Position numbers and translations under genes: made by a program. 64,000 bases of DNA from Terrimonas ferruginea DSM 30193 (GTDB taxonomy: Bacteria > Bacteroidota > Bacteroidia > Chitinophagales > Chitinophagaceae). Of the stretch, positions 42,371-50,729 are shown one piece after another (position 1 is the first letter of the stretch; each line of letters opens with the position of its first letter). Under the pieces are notes generated by a model. The model worked only from the letters and a program-made list of their open reading frames with translations, was not told where the DNA came from and did not search any database. The stretch is from NCBI RefSeq assembly GCF_000425585.1, contig NZ_AUDS01000015.1:1-64000 (forward strand), given 5' to 3'.

Positions 42371-43291
42371 TTAGTTAAACGAGTCCCGGAACTCCAACGG
42401 AGATTGATTTGTTTTGTTTTTGAAAAGTTTGCTGAAACTTTGCGAATGTTCAAACCCCAGCTCATAGGCGATTTCAGCCACGCTTAGTTTGGTAGCGGTA
42501 AGCCTTTCTTTCGCTTTGCCGATCAGTTTTTCATGGATGTATTGCTGGGCATTCAATCCGATAAGTGAGCGGAGCATGTCGCTTAGATAACCGGGTGACA
42601 GGTTCAGTTGTTGCGACAGGAATTGCACCGTAGGTAATCCCTGCTGCAGGGAGCGCAGGTTGTTGAAGTAATCATCTAAGATCGTTTCCGTTTTTTGCAG
42701 TATATCATCGTTCACCACTTTCCGCGTAATAAATTGGCGTTTATAAAAACGGTTGACATAACTCAGCAGCAATTCTATCTGGGCAATCATCACCTCCTGG
42801 CTAAATTCATCCACGCGGCTGTTGAGTTCCTGTTCCATATTTTCGTAAATCGAAAGAATGGTTTTTCTCTCGGAGTCGGATAAATGCAGTGCTTCATTGG
42901 CTGAATACGCAAAGTAACCGTATTGCCTGATCTTCGTTGCCAGCGGATGCCCTAATAAAAAATCAGGATGAATGAGTAAAATATAACAGTAAGTCTTGCT
43001 GTTATAATCTGTGCTGCCCACCAGTTGATTAGGGGCAAGGAACAGCATGCTCCCTTCATTATAATCATAATAATCCCGTCCGTATTTTAGTCTGCCGGCA
43101 TTATGCGTAATGAACGTGATCTTGTAAAAACTGAGCACATCATAAATAGGAGCCATGCCCGTATTGAACGGATTTTTCTCATTAAAATGGATCAGACTGA
43201 TCAACGGATGTTGCGGTTTGGGCAAACCAAAAGCCTCGTGGCTTTCCGATATCGAGATAAACCGGACCAGTTTTTCGTTCTTGTTTTTCAT
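42371..43291 (-). CDS. AraC-family regulator, likely linked to the SDR gene
   Basis: A 306-residue protein. The C-terminal DNA-binding domain has two helix-turn-helix motifs (TVQFLSQQLNLSPGYLSDML, SVAEIAYELGFEHSQSFSKL) and the conserved end NQSPLEFRD. The N-terminal 170 residues form a cupin-like sensor domain (FYKITFITHNAGRLKYGRDY). It lies 60 bases behind the dehydrogenase gene on the minus strand, so it may regulate it. Confidence 0.9.
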   Translation of the reverse strand: MKNKNEKLVRFISISESHEAFGLPKPQHPLISLIHFNEKNPFNTGMAPIYDVLSFYKITFITHNAGRLKYGRDYYDYNEGSMLFLAPNQLVGSTDYNSKTYCYILLIHPDFLLGHPLATKIRQYGYFAYSANEALHLSDSERKTILSIYENMEQELNSRVDEFSQEVMIAQIELLLSYVNRFYKRQFITRKVVNDDILQKTETILDDYFNNLRSLQQGLPTVQFLSQQLNLSPGYLSDMLRSLIGLNAQQYIHEKLIGKAKERLTATKLSVAEIAYELGFEHSQSFSKLFKNKTNQSPLEFRDSFN

Positions 43292-43351
43292 ATACTAAAT
43301 ATACTTAAACCTGTGGCTGGAAACAGCCACAGGTTTGTAATGGAGTCGATG

Positions 43352-44125
43352 TTACCAGGGTACGATATTGCCGGCACCTGCATAATGACGCGGCCCTGTA
43401 AAACTACCTGTCGGAATATCTTCTGCTAATGCTACCCTGATGGGTTCAAGAGAACCTTCTTCTACTGTATCGGTTCCCTGGAAATTGTTCAATGCCGTAG
43501 CGGTAAAACCGGGACTTACGAGATGAACTTTGATGTTTTCGCTTTCCAGTTCATTGGCCAGGGAAAGAAACACGCCATTGAGGGCAGTTTTGGATGCGCC
43601 GTAAACGGCATCGAAAGCTGAGCGGTAAGGATTTTCCGGGCTGGCATTCAATGTCAGGGATCCCAATGCGCTGGATACGGTTACGATCCGGGCGCCTGCA
43701 GCCTTACGCAATAAGGGTAAAAAAGCCTGTGTTACGGCCAGGGTGCCAAACACATTCGTTTCCCATACTGTTTTCATCTCTGTTAAGGAAGCGATACTTG
43801 CGCGCTGAGCTGCGAGTACGGCCTCCATCGTGCGCCCGGGTTGTCCGGCATGAGAAATGGCGGCGTTGTTGACCAGCAGCGTGAGATGACCGGATTCGTT
43901 TTCTATTCTGGTTACCGCTGCGCGGATGGATTGGGGATCGGTAATGTCTAATTGAATGGCTTTCGACTTTCCGCCAATTTCAGCAACGGCCGCCGTTCCT
44001 TTTTCCAGCTTTCTGGCACCCACGTAAACCGTATATTCGTTTCCGGCCAGCGCCCTGGCGATCTGGAAACCAACACCGGTATTGGCTCCTGTAACCAGTG
44101 CTACTTTGTTTGCATTTGTCTGCAT
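43352..44125 (-). CDS. Short-chain dehydrogenase/reductase
   Basis: A 257-residue SDR. ALVTGANTGVGFQIARAL is the TGxxxGxG cofactor motif, LTLLVNNAAISHA is the NNAG-like motif, and VTVSSALG and YGASKTALNG hold the catalytic Ser and the YxxxK pair. Likely NADPH-dependent. A regulator of the AraC family lies downstream. The substrate is unknown. Confidence 0.9.
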   Translation of the reverse strand: MQTNANKVALVTGANTGVGFQIARALAGNEYTVYVGARKLEKGTAAVAEIGGKSKAIQLDITDPQSIRAAVTRIENESGHLTLLVNNAAISHAGQPGRTMEAVLAAQRASIASLTEMKTVWETNVFGTLAVTQAFLPLLRKAAGARIVTVSSALGSLTLNASPENPYRSAFDAVYGASKTALNGVFLSLANELESENIKVHLVSPGFTATALNNFQGTDTVEEGSLEPIRVALAEDIPTGSFTGPRHYAGAGNIVPW

Positions 44126-44298
44126 AATTTTTTATTTAGAATTTATACGGCAAAATTCCGGAACAACAGGATGATCTTTGTAGCCGAATCACGGAATGTT
44201 GTAGCCAGAATGAGGAAACCGGTGATGTACGATTCACCATTTTTGTCTTGCCGGCAACTAATCCTGCTTTCATCTCGTCAACTGCCAAACCAACCGAC

Positions 44299-45453
44299 AT
44301 GCGACTATTACTGACAATCGTTTGCTCTTTTCTCCTGCTCCCCGTTTTTTCGCAAAAGGCAACCAGTATCAAACAGCTAAATGGCAAGACCGTTTCATCA
44401 ACCATTATCCAAAAAAGAGTGCAGCAGATTGTCGACAGTGCAAAGCTGGCGGGACTTCAGGTCGCTATCGTCAATGACAATAAAATAATATGGACGGAAA
44501 GTTTCGGATTCAAGGACCTCGAAAATCAACAGAAGCTTAACGACAGTACGGTTATGTACGCAGCTTCGCTCACCAAACCGGTCAGCGGTTATATTTTTAT
44601 GCGCCTGGCGGAGAAAGGGATATTCAGCCTTGACAAACCTGTACGCGATTACCTGAAAAAGCCGATAGCAGAATACCCGAAATGGAAAGACCTGGCAGAT
44701 GATACGGCCGCTTTCAATCGCATTACTCCCCGGATGCTGTTAAGCCATAGTGCCGGCCTGCCTGTATTGCGCCAGTTGTATGGGGACAAGACCAACCTGA
44801 TCGCAAAACCCGGCGAAAAATTCTATTACTCTAACGAAGGCATTAACCTGCTTGGTTTCATGATCGAAGAGCATACCGGCAGAAAGCTGGAGGATATTGC
44901 ACGTGAAGAAGTATTTGCGCCACTACAGATGCCTCGCACAAGTATGATATGGGAGCATTCATTTGAAGACAATTTTTCCTTTGCTTATTTCAAAGACGGC
45001 AAGAAATACGGTTCTGAAAGACGCGAAAGCAGCCGCGCTGCGGGATCGATGACCACAACGGCACAAGATTATGCCCGTTTTATGATCAACCTGATGAAAG
45101 AGCAGGGCCTTAAAAAATCTTCTTATCAGCAACTATTATCACCTCAAATTTTTGTCAAAAGCAAACGAGGCTTCGGTCCCTTGCGCGATAGCCTGACCAA
45201 TGAAAACGATGCCATCAAACTGGCCTGGGGTCTGGGTATCGGATTATTCCAATCGCCTTACGGGAAAGGATTTTTCCATACCGGCCATGGAGAGGCCAAT
45301 CAGAATTATGCTGTAGCCTTCCCTGAAAAAGGGATCGCCTTGATCATGCTGAGTAACAGCGAAAATTTCGAAACTGTTTCTGCGGAACTGCTGAAAGCAT
45401 GTATAGGCGATACGTATTCACCGTTGAAGTGGCTGGGACATGGAGGGCAATAA
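44299..45453 (+). CDS. Serine hydrolase, beta-lactamase / class C PBP family
   Basis: About 384 residues with a signal peptide (MRLLLTIVCSFLLLPVFSQ). The active-site motif SLTK has nucleophile S90 and K93, YSNEG is the YxN element, and FHTGHGEAN is the HTG-like third motif. Such proteins are D-amino acid peptidases, esterases or beta-lactamases. The start at 44299 gives the signal peptide; an earlier ATG at 44248 does not. The stop TAA is the first unit of a heptamer array. Confidence 0.88.
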   Translation: MRLLLTIVCSFLLLPVFSQKATSIKQLNGKTVSSTIIQKRVQQIVDSAKLAGLQVAIVNDNKIIWTESFGFKDLENQQKLNDSTVMYAASLTKPVSGYIFMRLAEKGIFSLDKPVRDYLKKPIAEYPKWKDLADDTAAFNRITPRMLLSHSAGLPVLRQLYGDKTNLIAKPGEKFYYSNEGINLLGFMIEEHTGRKLEDIAREEVFAPLQMPRTSMIWEHSFEDNFSFAYFKDGKKYGSERRESSRAAGSMTTTAQDYARFMINLMKEQGLKKSSYQQLLSPQIFVKSKRGFGPLRDSLTNENDAIKLAWGLGIGLFQSPYGKGFFHTGHGEANQNYAVAFPEKGIALIMLSNSENFETVSAELLKACIGDTYSPLKWLGHGGQ

Positions 45454-45498
45454 GTAATAAGTAGTAAGTAATAAGTAGTAAGTAATAAGTAGTAAGTA
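45450..45498. repeat. Heptamer repeats (ATAAGTA/GTAAGTA) starting on the hydrolase stop codon
   Basis: Seven 7-bp units ATAAGTA or GTAAGTA begin one base before the TAA stop at 45451-45453. The base composition differs from the array of the convergent gene. Confidence 0.88.
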
Positions 45499-45530
45499 TA
45501 ACAGCCTTGGTTCATGTATACGCGAACCAG

Positions 45531-45546
45531 TCCCGCAACTGCGGGA
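45531..45546. repeat. 16-bp palindrome TCCCGCAACTGCGGGA
   Basis: A 16-bp palindrome lying between two heptamer arrays in the convergent spacer. It belongs to the same size class as the palindromes in the tRNA region and at 47345. Confidence 0.6.
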
Positions 45547-45550
45547 TGTT

Positions 45551-45627
45551 TAATTCACCATTCACGATTGACGATTGACGATTCACGATTGACGATTGAC
45601 GATTCACGATTGACGATTGACGATTCA
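45551..45627. repeat. Heptamer repeats (TGAATCG/TCAATCG) starting on the AraC stop codon
   Basis: Eleven 7-bp units read on the minus strand: the TGA stop at 45627-45625 is the first base triplet of unit 1, then TCAATCG and TGAATCG units alternate down to 45551. It is a different unit from that of the convergent hydrolase gene. Confidence 0.88.
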
Positions 45628-46500
45628 CGATTGCTTCCGCATCACGCTCGGCGTCATTCCCATGTATTTCCTGAACACGGTTGCAAAATACTGCGCATTC
45701 TGAAAACCTGTTTCAAATGCGATCGCTGCAATCGGCATCGCTGTTTTTCTCAGCAACTGCCGGGCATGTTCGATCTTGAACTTCATGATATAATCCAGCG
45801 GTGTTACCCCGGCTTCTTCTTTGAACCAGGCTTTGAAACGTGAAAGCGATAATCCTGTATGATCCGCGAGTTGCTGCAAGGTGATCCACTCATCCGGATG
45901 CTGACGTATGTAGCTGTCCACCTGCGACAGCCGTGCAGAGCGTTTACGCGTAGGGCGGCTGGCCGCACTTTTGATCACGGATTGTAATACGGTTGCCAAT
46001 GCCAGTTGCAATTCGATATGGTTAAAGGCTGAACGGTCCTGATCAAATAGCGTGAATACTTCATCGAGCAACGTTTTCAATCGTGGTGGCGCTTTGAAGT
46101 GTCGCGGAAGCTGTTTCAGTTGCTGCGCCCACGCCTGTGCCGATTTGTTTTCAAATTGCAGGAAACGATTTCCTTTCTCAGGCACACGCAGGATGATCCA
46201 ATACAGTTCACCTTTGCCTTCCGGGTAGGTGCCCGTTCCATGCCATTCACCGGGATGCGTTACAAAGCATTCGCCACCTTTTACTTTGTGTAGTCGTCCA
46301 CCCACTTCATATACTTGTTCGCCTTTGCTGCAATAAACGATCTCCAGCATATCCTTGTGCTGGTGTGCTGCCAGCGCTTCACGTGTACGGCGGTATTGAT
46401 ATTTTCCTGCCACCAATACGTCCTTCCATCCGCGGCGGCGGAAATCCAATATGCGGCGTTCGCCGGTTGAAGTGATATCGAGTGGGGTGATTTTCGGCAT
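45625..46500 (-). CDS. AraC-family regulator with cupin sensor, possibly of the second sugar locus
   Basis: About 291 residues. The N-terminus is a cupin-like domain (HQHKDMLEIVYCSKGEQVYE, CFVTHPGEWHGTG), and the C-terminus has two helix-turn-helix motifs (TLQQLADHTGLSLSRFKAWF, PIAAIAFETGFQNAQYFATV) and ends FRKYMGMTPSVMRKQS. It is divergent from the phytanoyl-CoA-dioxygenase-like gene (84 bases), so it probably regulates that gene. I start at 46500 because the longer frame is unlike the family. Confidence 0.9.
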   Translation of the reverse strand: MPKITPLDITSTGERRILDFRRRGWKDVLVAGKYQYRRTREALAAHQHKDMLEIVYCSKGEQVYEVGGRLHKVKGGECFVTHPGEWHGTGTYPEGKGELYWIILRVPEKGNRFLQFENKSAQAWAQQLKQLPRHFKAPPRLKTLLDEVFTLFDQDRSAFNHIELQLALATVLQSVIKSAASRPTRKRSARLSQVDSYIRQHPDEWITLQQLADHTGLSLSRFKAWFKEEAGVTPLDYIMKFKIEHARQLLRKTAMPIAAIAFETGFQNAQYFATVFRKYMGMTPSVMRKQS

Positions 46501-46583
46501 GTATAAAATAGTACTGTGGTATAAACCGGAAAGTTTTTCTAAATGTACAATCTTAGTTTTGAAAACAACACAACTCAATCCAT

Positions 46584-47330
46584 ATGATCGAATTGAATCC
46601 GGCGCAGGTAAAGCTTTTTGAGGAACAGGGTTTCCTGGTGATTGAAAACATGCTCACCGCCGAGGAGGTCACTTACTATCGTGATGTATACGAACGTTTC
46701 CTGAACAACGAAGTGGATGCGGGTAAGTTCCGTTCCGACCTGGGTGGTTTTGTGGACGATGGTACGGCCCCCGTGCGTGAACGCATTACCCAGATCATGT
46801 TGCCCAGCAGGATATTGCCGGAAATAGCCGATCAGCCCATGCATCATAAAGCGTTGAAGTTGTCGCAGCAATTATTGGGGGATGACATGGCCCTGGATTT
46901 TGATATGCTGATCGATAAGGCGCCATTTACCAATACGCCTACACCATGGCACCAGGATTGTTCGTACTGGATCGCGATGCCCGATAAAAGAGCGGCCAGT
47001 TGCTGGGTGGCTCTGGATGATTGTGATGCGGATAACGGATGTATGTGGTACGTACCCGGTTCCCACCTGTTACCTGTACGCGAACACAGACCGGCCGGTA
47101 AAGGAGGTGGCGCGCTCGAATGCGACGCCAGCGAATCGGAAGGAGTAGCGGTTCCCCTGAAGGCGGGTTCCTGTGTGTGGCATCACGGCGGCACCCTGCA
47201 TTACAGCCGCGGCAACAGTACCGATCGCCGCCGCCGCGCATTCATCACCAATTTCCGCCCGGCATCAATGGTGGCTTATGAAAGAGAAAAAGGATTTGAT
47301 CATACCGGTGAGAGAGAGGTGAGGAGTTGA
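46584..47330 (+). CDS. Phytanoyl-CoA dioxygenase (PhyH)-family oxygenase
   Basis: A 248-residue Fe(II)/2-oxoglutarate enzyme. PTPWHQDCSYWIAMPDKR has the HxD pair (H123, D125), and the distal ligands are in WHHGGTLHYSRGNSTDRRRR with the arginine that binds 2-oxoglutarate. These enzymes hydroxylate a variety of small molecules; the substrate is unknown. It is divergent from an AraC regulator and lies upstream of the LacI gene on the same strand. Confidence 0.88.
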   Translation: MIELNPAQVKLFEEQGFLVIENMLTAEEVTYYRDVYERFLNNEVDAGKFRSDLGGFVDDGTAPVRERITQIMLPSRILPEIADQPMHHKALKLSQQLLGDDMALDFDMLIDKAPFTNTPTPWHQDCSYWIAMPDKRAASCWVALDDCDADNGCMWYVPGSHLLPVREHRPAGKGGGALECDASESEGVAVPLKAGSCVWHHGGTLHYSRGNSTDRRRRAFITNFRPASMVAYEREKGFDHTGEREVRS

Positions 47331-47344
47331 TTGGAAGATTTACT

Positions 47345-47360
47345 TCCCGAAGCATCGGGA
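47345..47360. repeat. 16-bp palindrome TCCCGAAGCATCGGGA
   Basis: A 16-bp inverted repeat TCCCGA-AGCA-TCGGGA located 14 bases after the stop of the PhyH-like gene. It is the same family as those at 437-452, 1088-1103, 1181-1196 and 1203-1218. Confidence 0.65.
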
Positions 47361-47523
47361 TATAAAAAAAAGAGTGAATGATCTTGGCGACTTAATTTCT
47401 TTGCAGCTTTGCGTGAAAAGCAGCAGTATGCACGCAAAGGCGTATAGGGAGCAAAGGCGCGGAAATCTATTTATAACTTATGCCCCTAAACCTTACGCCT
47501 TTCGCCTTATGCCTAAATAACAG
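47361..47523. other. Spacer with dispersed repeats before the LacI gene
   Basis: No gene is seen. It carries TTTGCGTGAAAAGCAGC and its inverted partner GCACGCAAAGG, which could form a hairpin, and repeats of CTTACGCC/CTTATGCC related to the array that follows the LacI stop codon. Confidence 0.6.
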
Positions 47524-47531
47524 TAGATTTG
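47501..47531 (+). promoter_or_regulatory. Candidate promoter of the LacI-family gene
   Basis: TTCG at 47501-47504 (one mismatch to TTTG), a 19-base spacer and TAGATTTG at 47524-47531 match the -33/-7 pattern, 22 bases before the ATG at 47554. Confidence 0.5.
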
Positions 47532-47553
47532 TTCTTCTTAGACTGTGAATCTT

Positions 47554-48630
47554 ATGAAGAAGAATAATAACGACAAGGCATCCGGAGGAGTGAAGGAAAT
47601 AGCCCGTCTTGCCAATGTTTCAATAGCCACGGTTGACCGGGTGATACACAACCGCGAAGGTGTTTCCCAGAAGACCAAGAACAAAATTCAGGAGATCATC
47701 CGCAAGCTCAACTACCAGCCGAATGTACTGGCACGAAGGCTGGCACTTGCTTCCCGCGGTACTTTGCGGCTGGCGGTGCTGCTGCCTACAGCTTCCAGCG
47801 AAACGGAATTCTGGCAGGCACCGCTCGAAGGAATCAACCAGGCGGAAACAGAGATCAAACAATACGGCATAGAGATCGAACGATATTTTTTTGATCAGAA
47901 CGATCAACGCTCTTTCGCAACGCAGGTGAAAAAGATCATTAAATCTGCACCGGACGGTATTTTGTTTACGCCCATCTTTCCCGATGAATCTGTCAACCTC
48001 ATCGAGAAAACACGTAAGGCCGGAACACCATACGTATTGATCAATTCCGATATTCCCGGATACGATTGCCTCTGCTATATCGGTGCAGAGATTTTCCAGA
48101 GTGGCTATCTCGCAGCACAGCTGATCAACTATGGCATACGCCGCAAACAAAAAGTACTGATTGCCAAAATCGCCCGGGAGATTGATAATAACTATGCCAT
48201 CCTGCGCAAAGAAGACGGCTTCCGGGCTTATTTTCAGAATAATAGTCTCCAAAACCAACTGGTGACATTCGATACCACGGAAACGGATTATGCCGCCGTA
48301 TCGCGCAAACTCGATCGTTTGCTGAAGAAGGAACAGGACATTGCTGCCATTTATGTTACCAACTCACGCGTATCACTGGTAGCACGCTACCTGGAACAGG
48401 CGGGGCTGAAAGATATTGTACTGATCGGATATGACTTTACCACGGACAACGTCGAACACCTGGATAAAGGCACGATCGACTTCCTGATCTGCGAAAAGCC
48501 GCAGGAGCAGGGATATAAAGGGATCATGACTTTATTCCAGCATCTTGTATACTCAAATCCGATTGAGAAAAATTACCTGATGCCGATAGATATTATTACA
48601 AGGGAGAATCATCGGTTTTACAGGAATTAA
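47554..48630 (+). CDS. LacI-family transcriptional regulator of the sugar locus
   Basis: About 358 residues. VKEIARLANVSIATVDRVIH and NREGVSQKTKNKIQEIIRKL are the helix-turn-helix and the hinge of the LacI/GalR family, followed by a periplasmic-binding-protein fold (LRLAVLLPTASSETEFWQAP, IDFLICEKPQEQGYKGIMTL). It ends ENHRFYRN. I start at 47554 because an earlier GTG at 47545 adds only three residues. It lies immediately upstream of the carbohydrate genes and is the likely regulator of the operators at 50672-50691, 57743-57762 and 59935-59954; this link is inferred. Its TAA stop begins a heptamer array. Confidence 0.92.
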   Translation: MKKNNNDKASGGVKEIARLANVSIATVDRVIHNREGVSQKTKNKIQEIIRKLNYQPNVLARRLALASRGTLRLAVLLPTASSETEFWQAPLEGINQAETEIKQYGIEIERYFFDQNDQRSFATQVKKIIKSAPDGILFTPIFPDESVNLIEKTRKAGTPYVLINSDIPGYDCLCYIGAEIFQSGYLAAQLINYGIRRKQKVLIAKIAREIDNNYAILRKEDGFRAYFQNNSLQNQLVTFDTTETDYAAVSRKLDRLLKKEQDIAAIYVTNSRVSLVARYLEQAGLKDIVLIGYDFTTDNVEHLDKGTIDFLICEKPQEQGYKGIMTLFQHLVYSNPIEKNYLMPIDIITRENHRFYRN

Positions 48631-48677
48631 GGCATAAGGTAAAAGGCATAAGGCGTAAGGTAGTAAGGTGTAAGGCC
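48628..48677. repeat. Heptamer repeats (TAAGGCA/TAAGGTA) starting on the LacI stop codon
   Basis: Seven units TAAGGCA, TAAGGTA, AAAGGCA, TAAGGCG, TAAGGTAG, TAAGGTG, TAAGGCC begin with the stop codon at 48628-48630. One unit is 8 bp. Confidence 0.8.
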
Positions 48678-48698
48678 CGACAGGCTGCGGCTTTTTAT

Positions 48699-48789
48699 TG
48701 ACGATTGACGATTCACGATTCACGATTGACGATTCACGATTGACGATTCACGATTGACGATTCACCATTCACGATTCACCATTCACGCT
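48699..48789. repeat. Second heptamer array (ATTGACG/ATTCACG/ATTCACC) in the LacI-48804 spacer
   Basis: About thirteen 7-bp units resembling TGAATCG/TCAATCG on the minus strand, like the array at 45551-45627. No minus-strand gene ends here, so this copy has no associated stop codon. Confidence 0.8.
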
Positions 48790-48803
48790 TTTGAATTTGC
48801 CTT

Positions 48804-50657
48804 ATGAAGCAACTACTTCTTTCTTTATTTCTTTCAACAACCCTTCAGGCTCAAACGATTCATCCCTCCGCTGAATACGCCAACACACTTGAGCGGTTAT
48901 CCGCGAAATTGGTTCAGTTGCAACAACGCAACAGCCGGCAACCCGAATACGGCGGCATCTGGTGCGAGCACTGCCAGGTCTGGCACACACGCGCAGCAGA
49001 AGCTGTATTTCCTTTGACGGTATCCTATTTCATTACCAAAGACAAACACTATCTCCAATCGGCAAAGCTGGCCGCGGCCTGGTTATTCCGTCAGCAACAA
49101 AAAGATGGAAGCTGGAAAGAAACGCCCGAAGAATGGACAGGTACCACCACGGATCAATTGCTGATGCTGCTGCTTTCTTACGAAAAATTACAAACAGGGT
49201 TTTCATCGCAGGAAAAACAAGCATGGCAACAATCCATGCGTGCAGCGGCCGCATTCCTGCACCGCGTGATGCGCCCGGAGTTTGCCTCGATAAATTATGT
49301 CGCCACCACTACCGCCACATTGGCGAAAGCCGGATTGGTACTGAACGACACAAGCTTTACCAATCGCGCAAAAGAACTGGCACGCCGCACCATTGCCAAA
49401 ATGGATGAAGACGGATTTTTATATGGAGAAGGAGGGAAAAGCTATGGAAATAAAATGGGCATCGATCTCGGGTACAACATGGAAATGTCGTTGTGGGGGC
49501 TTGGCCTGTATGCCAAACTGACCAACGACACATTTGTATACAATCGGGTGCAAACGTCGCTGCAGCAACATTTATATTTTATTTATCCCAACGGTGCCCT
49601 CGATGCTTCCTGGGGTATCCGGTCCAATAAATGGACAGGTTATGGCAGTGCTACTTCCGATGGATGCCAGGCCTTGTTTAGCCTGATGGCTAAAGAAGAT
49701 CCGCGTTATGCAACAGCGGCCATGCGCAACCTGGAATTTCTCCGCAGGCATTTTACCAAAGATGGATTGCTGGGCTTCGGATTGCAATACGATGAGTTGT
49801 TTAATAAACCGCCGTGTATTTATCCAACTTTTGCTAAAGCAAAAAATTTAGCCATGGCCTATGAATGGGACAATGCGCCGGCCCGCAACGCCGCAGCACT
49901 GCCTGCTGACAGCACAGGCTGGATGAAATATTTTCCGTCACTCGATGTGGTGCAGGTGCGGACACGTACCATGATGGCGACAATCACGGCTTACCGCTAT
50001 AAAGATCCCGCGGGCACGAAAGGCAAGTATATGTATCGCCCCGCAGGCGGCGCTATCAGCCATCTCTGGCTGGAAGGAAATGATTTTCTGCAGGCTTCCA
50101 GTCCTACCGTATACACGCGCCCCGAGCCCATGAGCTTTCCCGAAGCGCCGGGTGTTGTGTCGCTTACACCACGCATTGAATACACAGACAGCCTCGGTTA
50201 TTTTACCAACCTGTACGAGTACGATGCAAGACTCACCGCCAAACAGGTCAACAAGACATTTTATGTTTCCGCTTTCGGCGAATTAAAAGATAAAAATTTT
50301 CTCACCGGTGGAATAGGGTATGGGCTTCATTATACATTCTCGGACAAAGCGCTCGAGAAAAAAGTGGAGATCACCTGGCATGATGCACGCCGTACGGTTC
50401 GTATCGTTGAACCATTTATTACCGGTGGCCGGCTGAAAGTGATACAACAGGATGCAAAAACAGTGATACTGGATTATGGAAATAAAAAACTGCGGTTGCA
50501 GATTACCGAAGGAAATGCCACATTGGTTTCGGGAGAACATGCAGCGAATTATTGGACACCATATCCGTCCTTACGGGCATGGCCGGTAGAGCTGATCATA
50601 TCACCGGACATAGATGCCTATAACGCTTTAGTACGCTATGTTATAGCCGAAATGTGA
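48804..50657 (+). CDS. Secreted all-helical protein with C-terminal beta domain (possible polysaccharide lyase or hydrolase)
   Basis: A 617-residue protein. The signal peptide MKQLLLSLFLSTTLQAQ is followed by about 370 residues of paired helices of alpha/alpha-toroid type (AAWLFRQQQKDGSWKETPEE, SINYVATTTATLAKAGLVLN, GYGSATSDGCQALFSLMAKE). The C-terminal 230 residues look beta-rich (ITAYRYKDPAGTKGKYMYRP, HYTFSDKALEKKVEITWHDA). An early cluster WCEHCQVWH with two Cys and one His is notable. The layout of toroid followed by beta-sandwich is that of several polysaccharide lyase families, but I recognise no family and no catalytic residue can be assigned. Confidence 0.75.
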   Translation: MKQLLLSLFLSTTLQAQTIHPSAEYANTLERLSAKLVQLQQRNSRQPEYGGIWCEHCQVWHTRAAEAVFPLTVSYFITKDKHYLQSAKLAAAWLFRQQQKDGSWKETPEEWTGTTTDQLLMLLLSYEKLQTGFSSQEKQAWQQSMRAAAAFLHRVMRPEFASINYVATTTATLAKAGLVLNDTSFTNRAKELARRTIAKMDEDGFLYGEGGKSYGNKMGIDLGYNMEMSLWGLGLYAKLTNDTFVYNRVQTSLQQHLYFIYPNGALDASWGIRSNKWTGYGSATSDGCQALFSLMAKEDPRYATAAMRNLEFLRRHFTKDGLLGFGLQYDELFNKPPCIYPTFAKAKNLAMAYEWDNAPARNAAALPADSTGWMKYFPSLDVVQVRTRTMMATITAYRYKDPAGTKGKYMYRPAGGAISHLWLEGNDFLQASSPTVYTRPEPMSFPEAPGVVSLTPRIEYTDSLGYFTNLYEYDARLTAKQVNKTFYVSAFGELKDKNFLTGGIGYGLHYTFSDKALEKKVEITWHDARRTVRIVEPFITGGRLKVIQQDAKTVILDYGNKKLRLQITEGNATLVSGEHAANYWTPYPSLRAWPVELIISPDIDAYNALVRYVIAEM

Positions 50658-50671
50658 TTTTTTTTGTTAAA

Positions 50672-50691
50672 AAACGTGTACGTACCCGGAA
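50672..50691. promoter_or_regulatory. Candidate LacI operator upstream of the isomerase-GH28 unit
   Basis: AAACGTGTACGTACCCGGAA aligns to the perfect site at 57743-57762 with 14 of 20 identical bases and the complete right half CCGGAA. The flanks AATTG and TCTAT are also shared with that site. It lies 39 bases upstream of the isomerase ATG. Confidence 0.6.
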
Positions 50692-50729
50692 ATTGTCTAT
50701 TTTCATGTCTTCCTGTTAAATTGTCTGCC

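Noticed and set aside
47047-47066. A GTACGTACCCGG sequence in the PhyH-like gene as another LacI operator
   Set aside because: It falls in codons for YVPGS, matches only half of the operator, and the inverted arm is missing.
45450-48789. Tandem 7-bp arrays taken as a CRISPR array
   Set aside because: The unit is 7 bp with no unique spacers and no cas genes nearby; they behave as minisatellites attached to stop codons.
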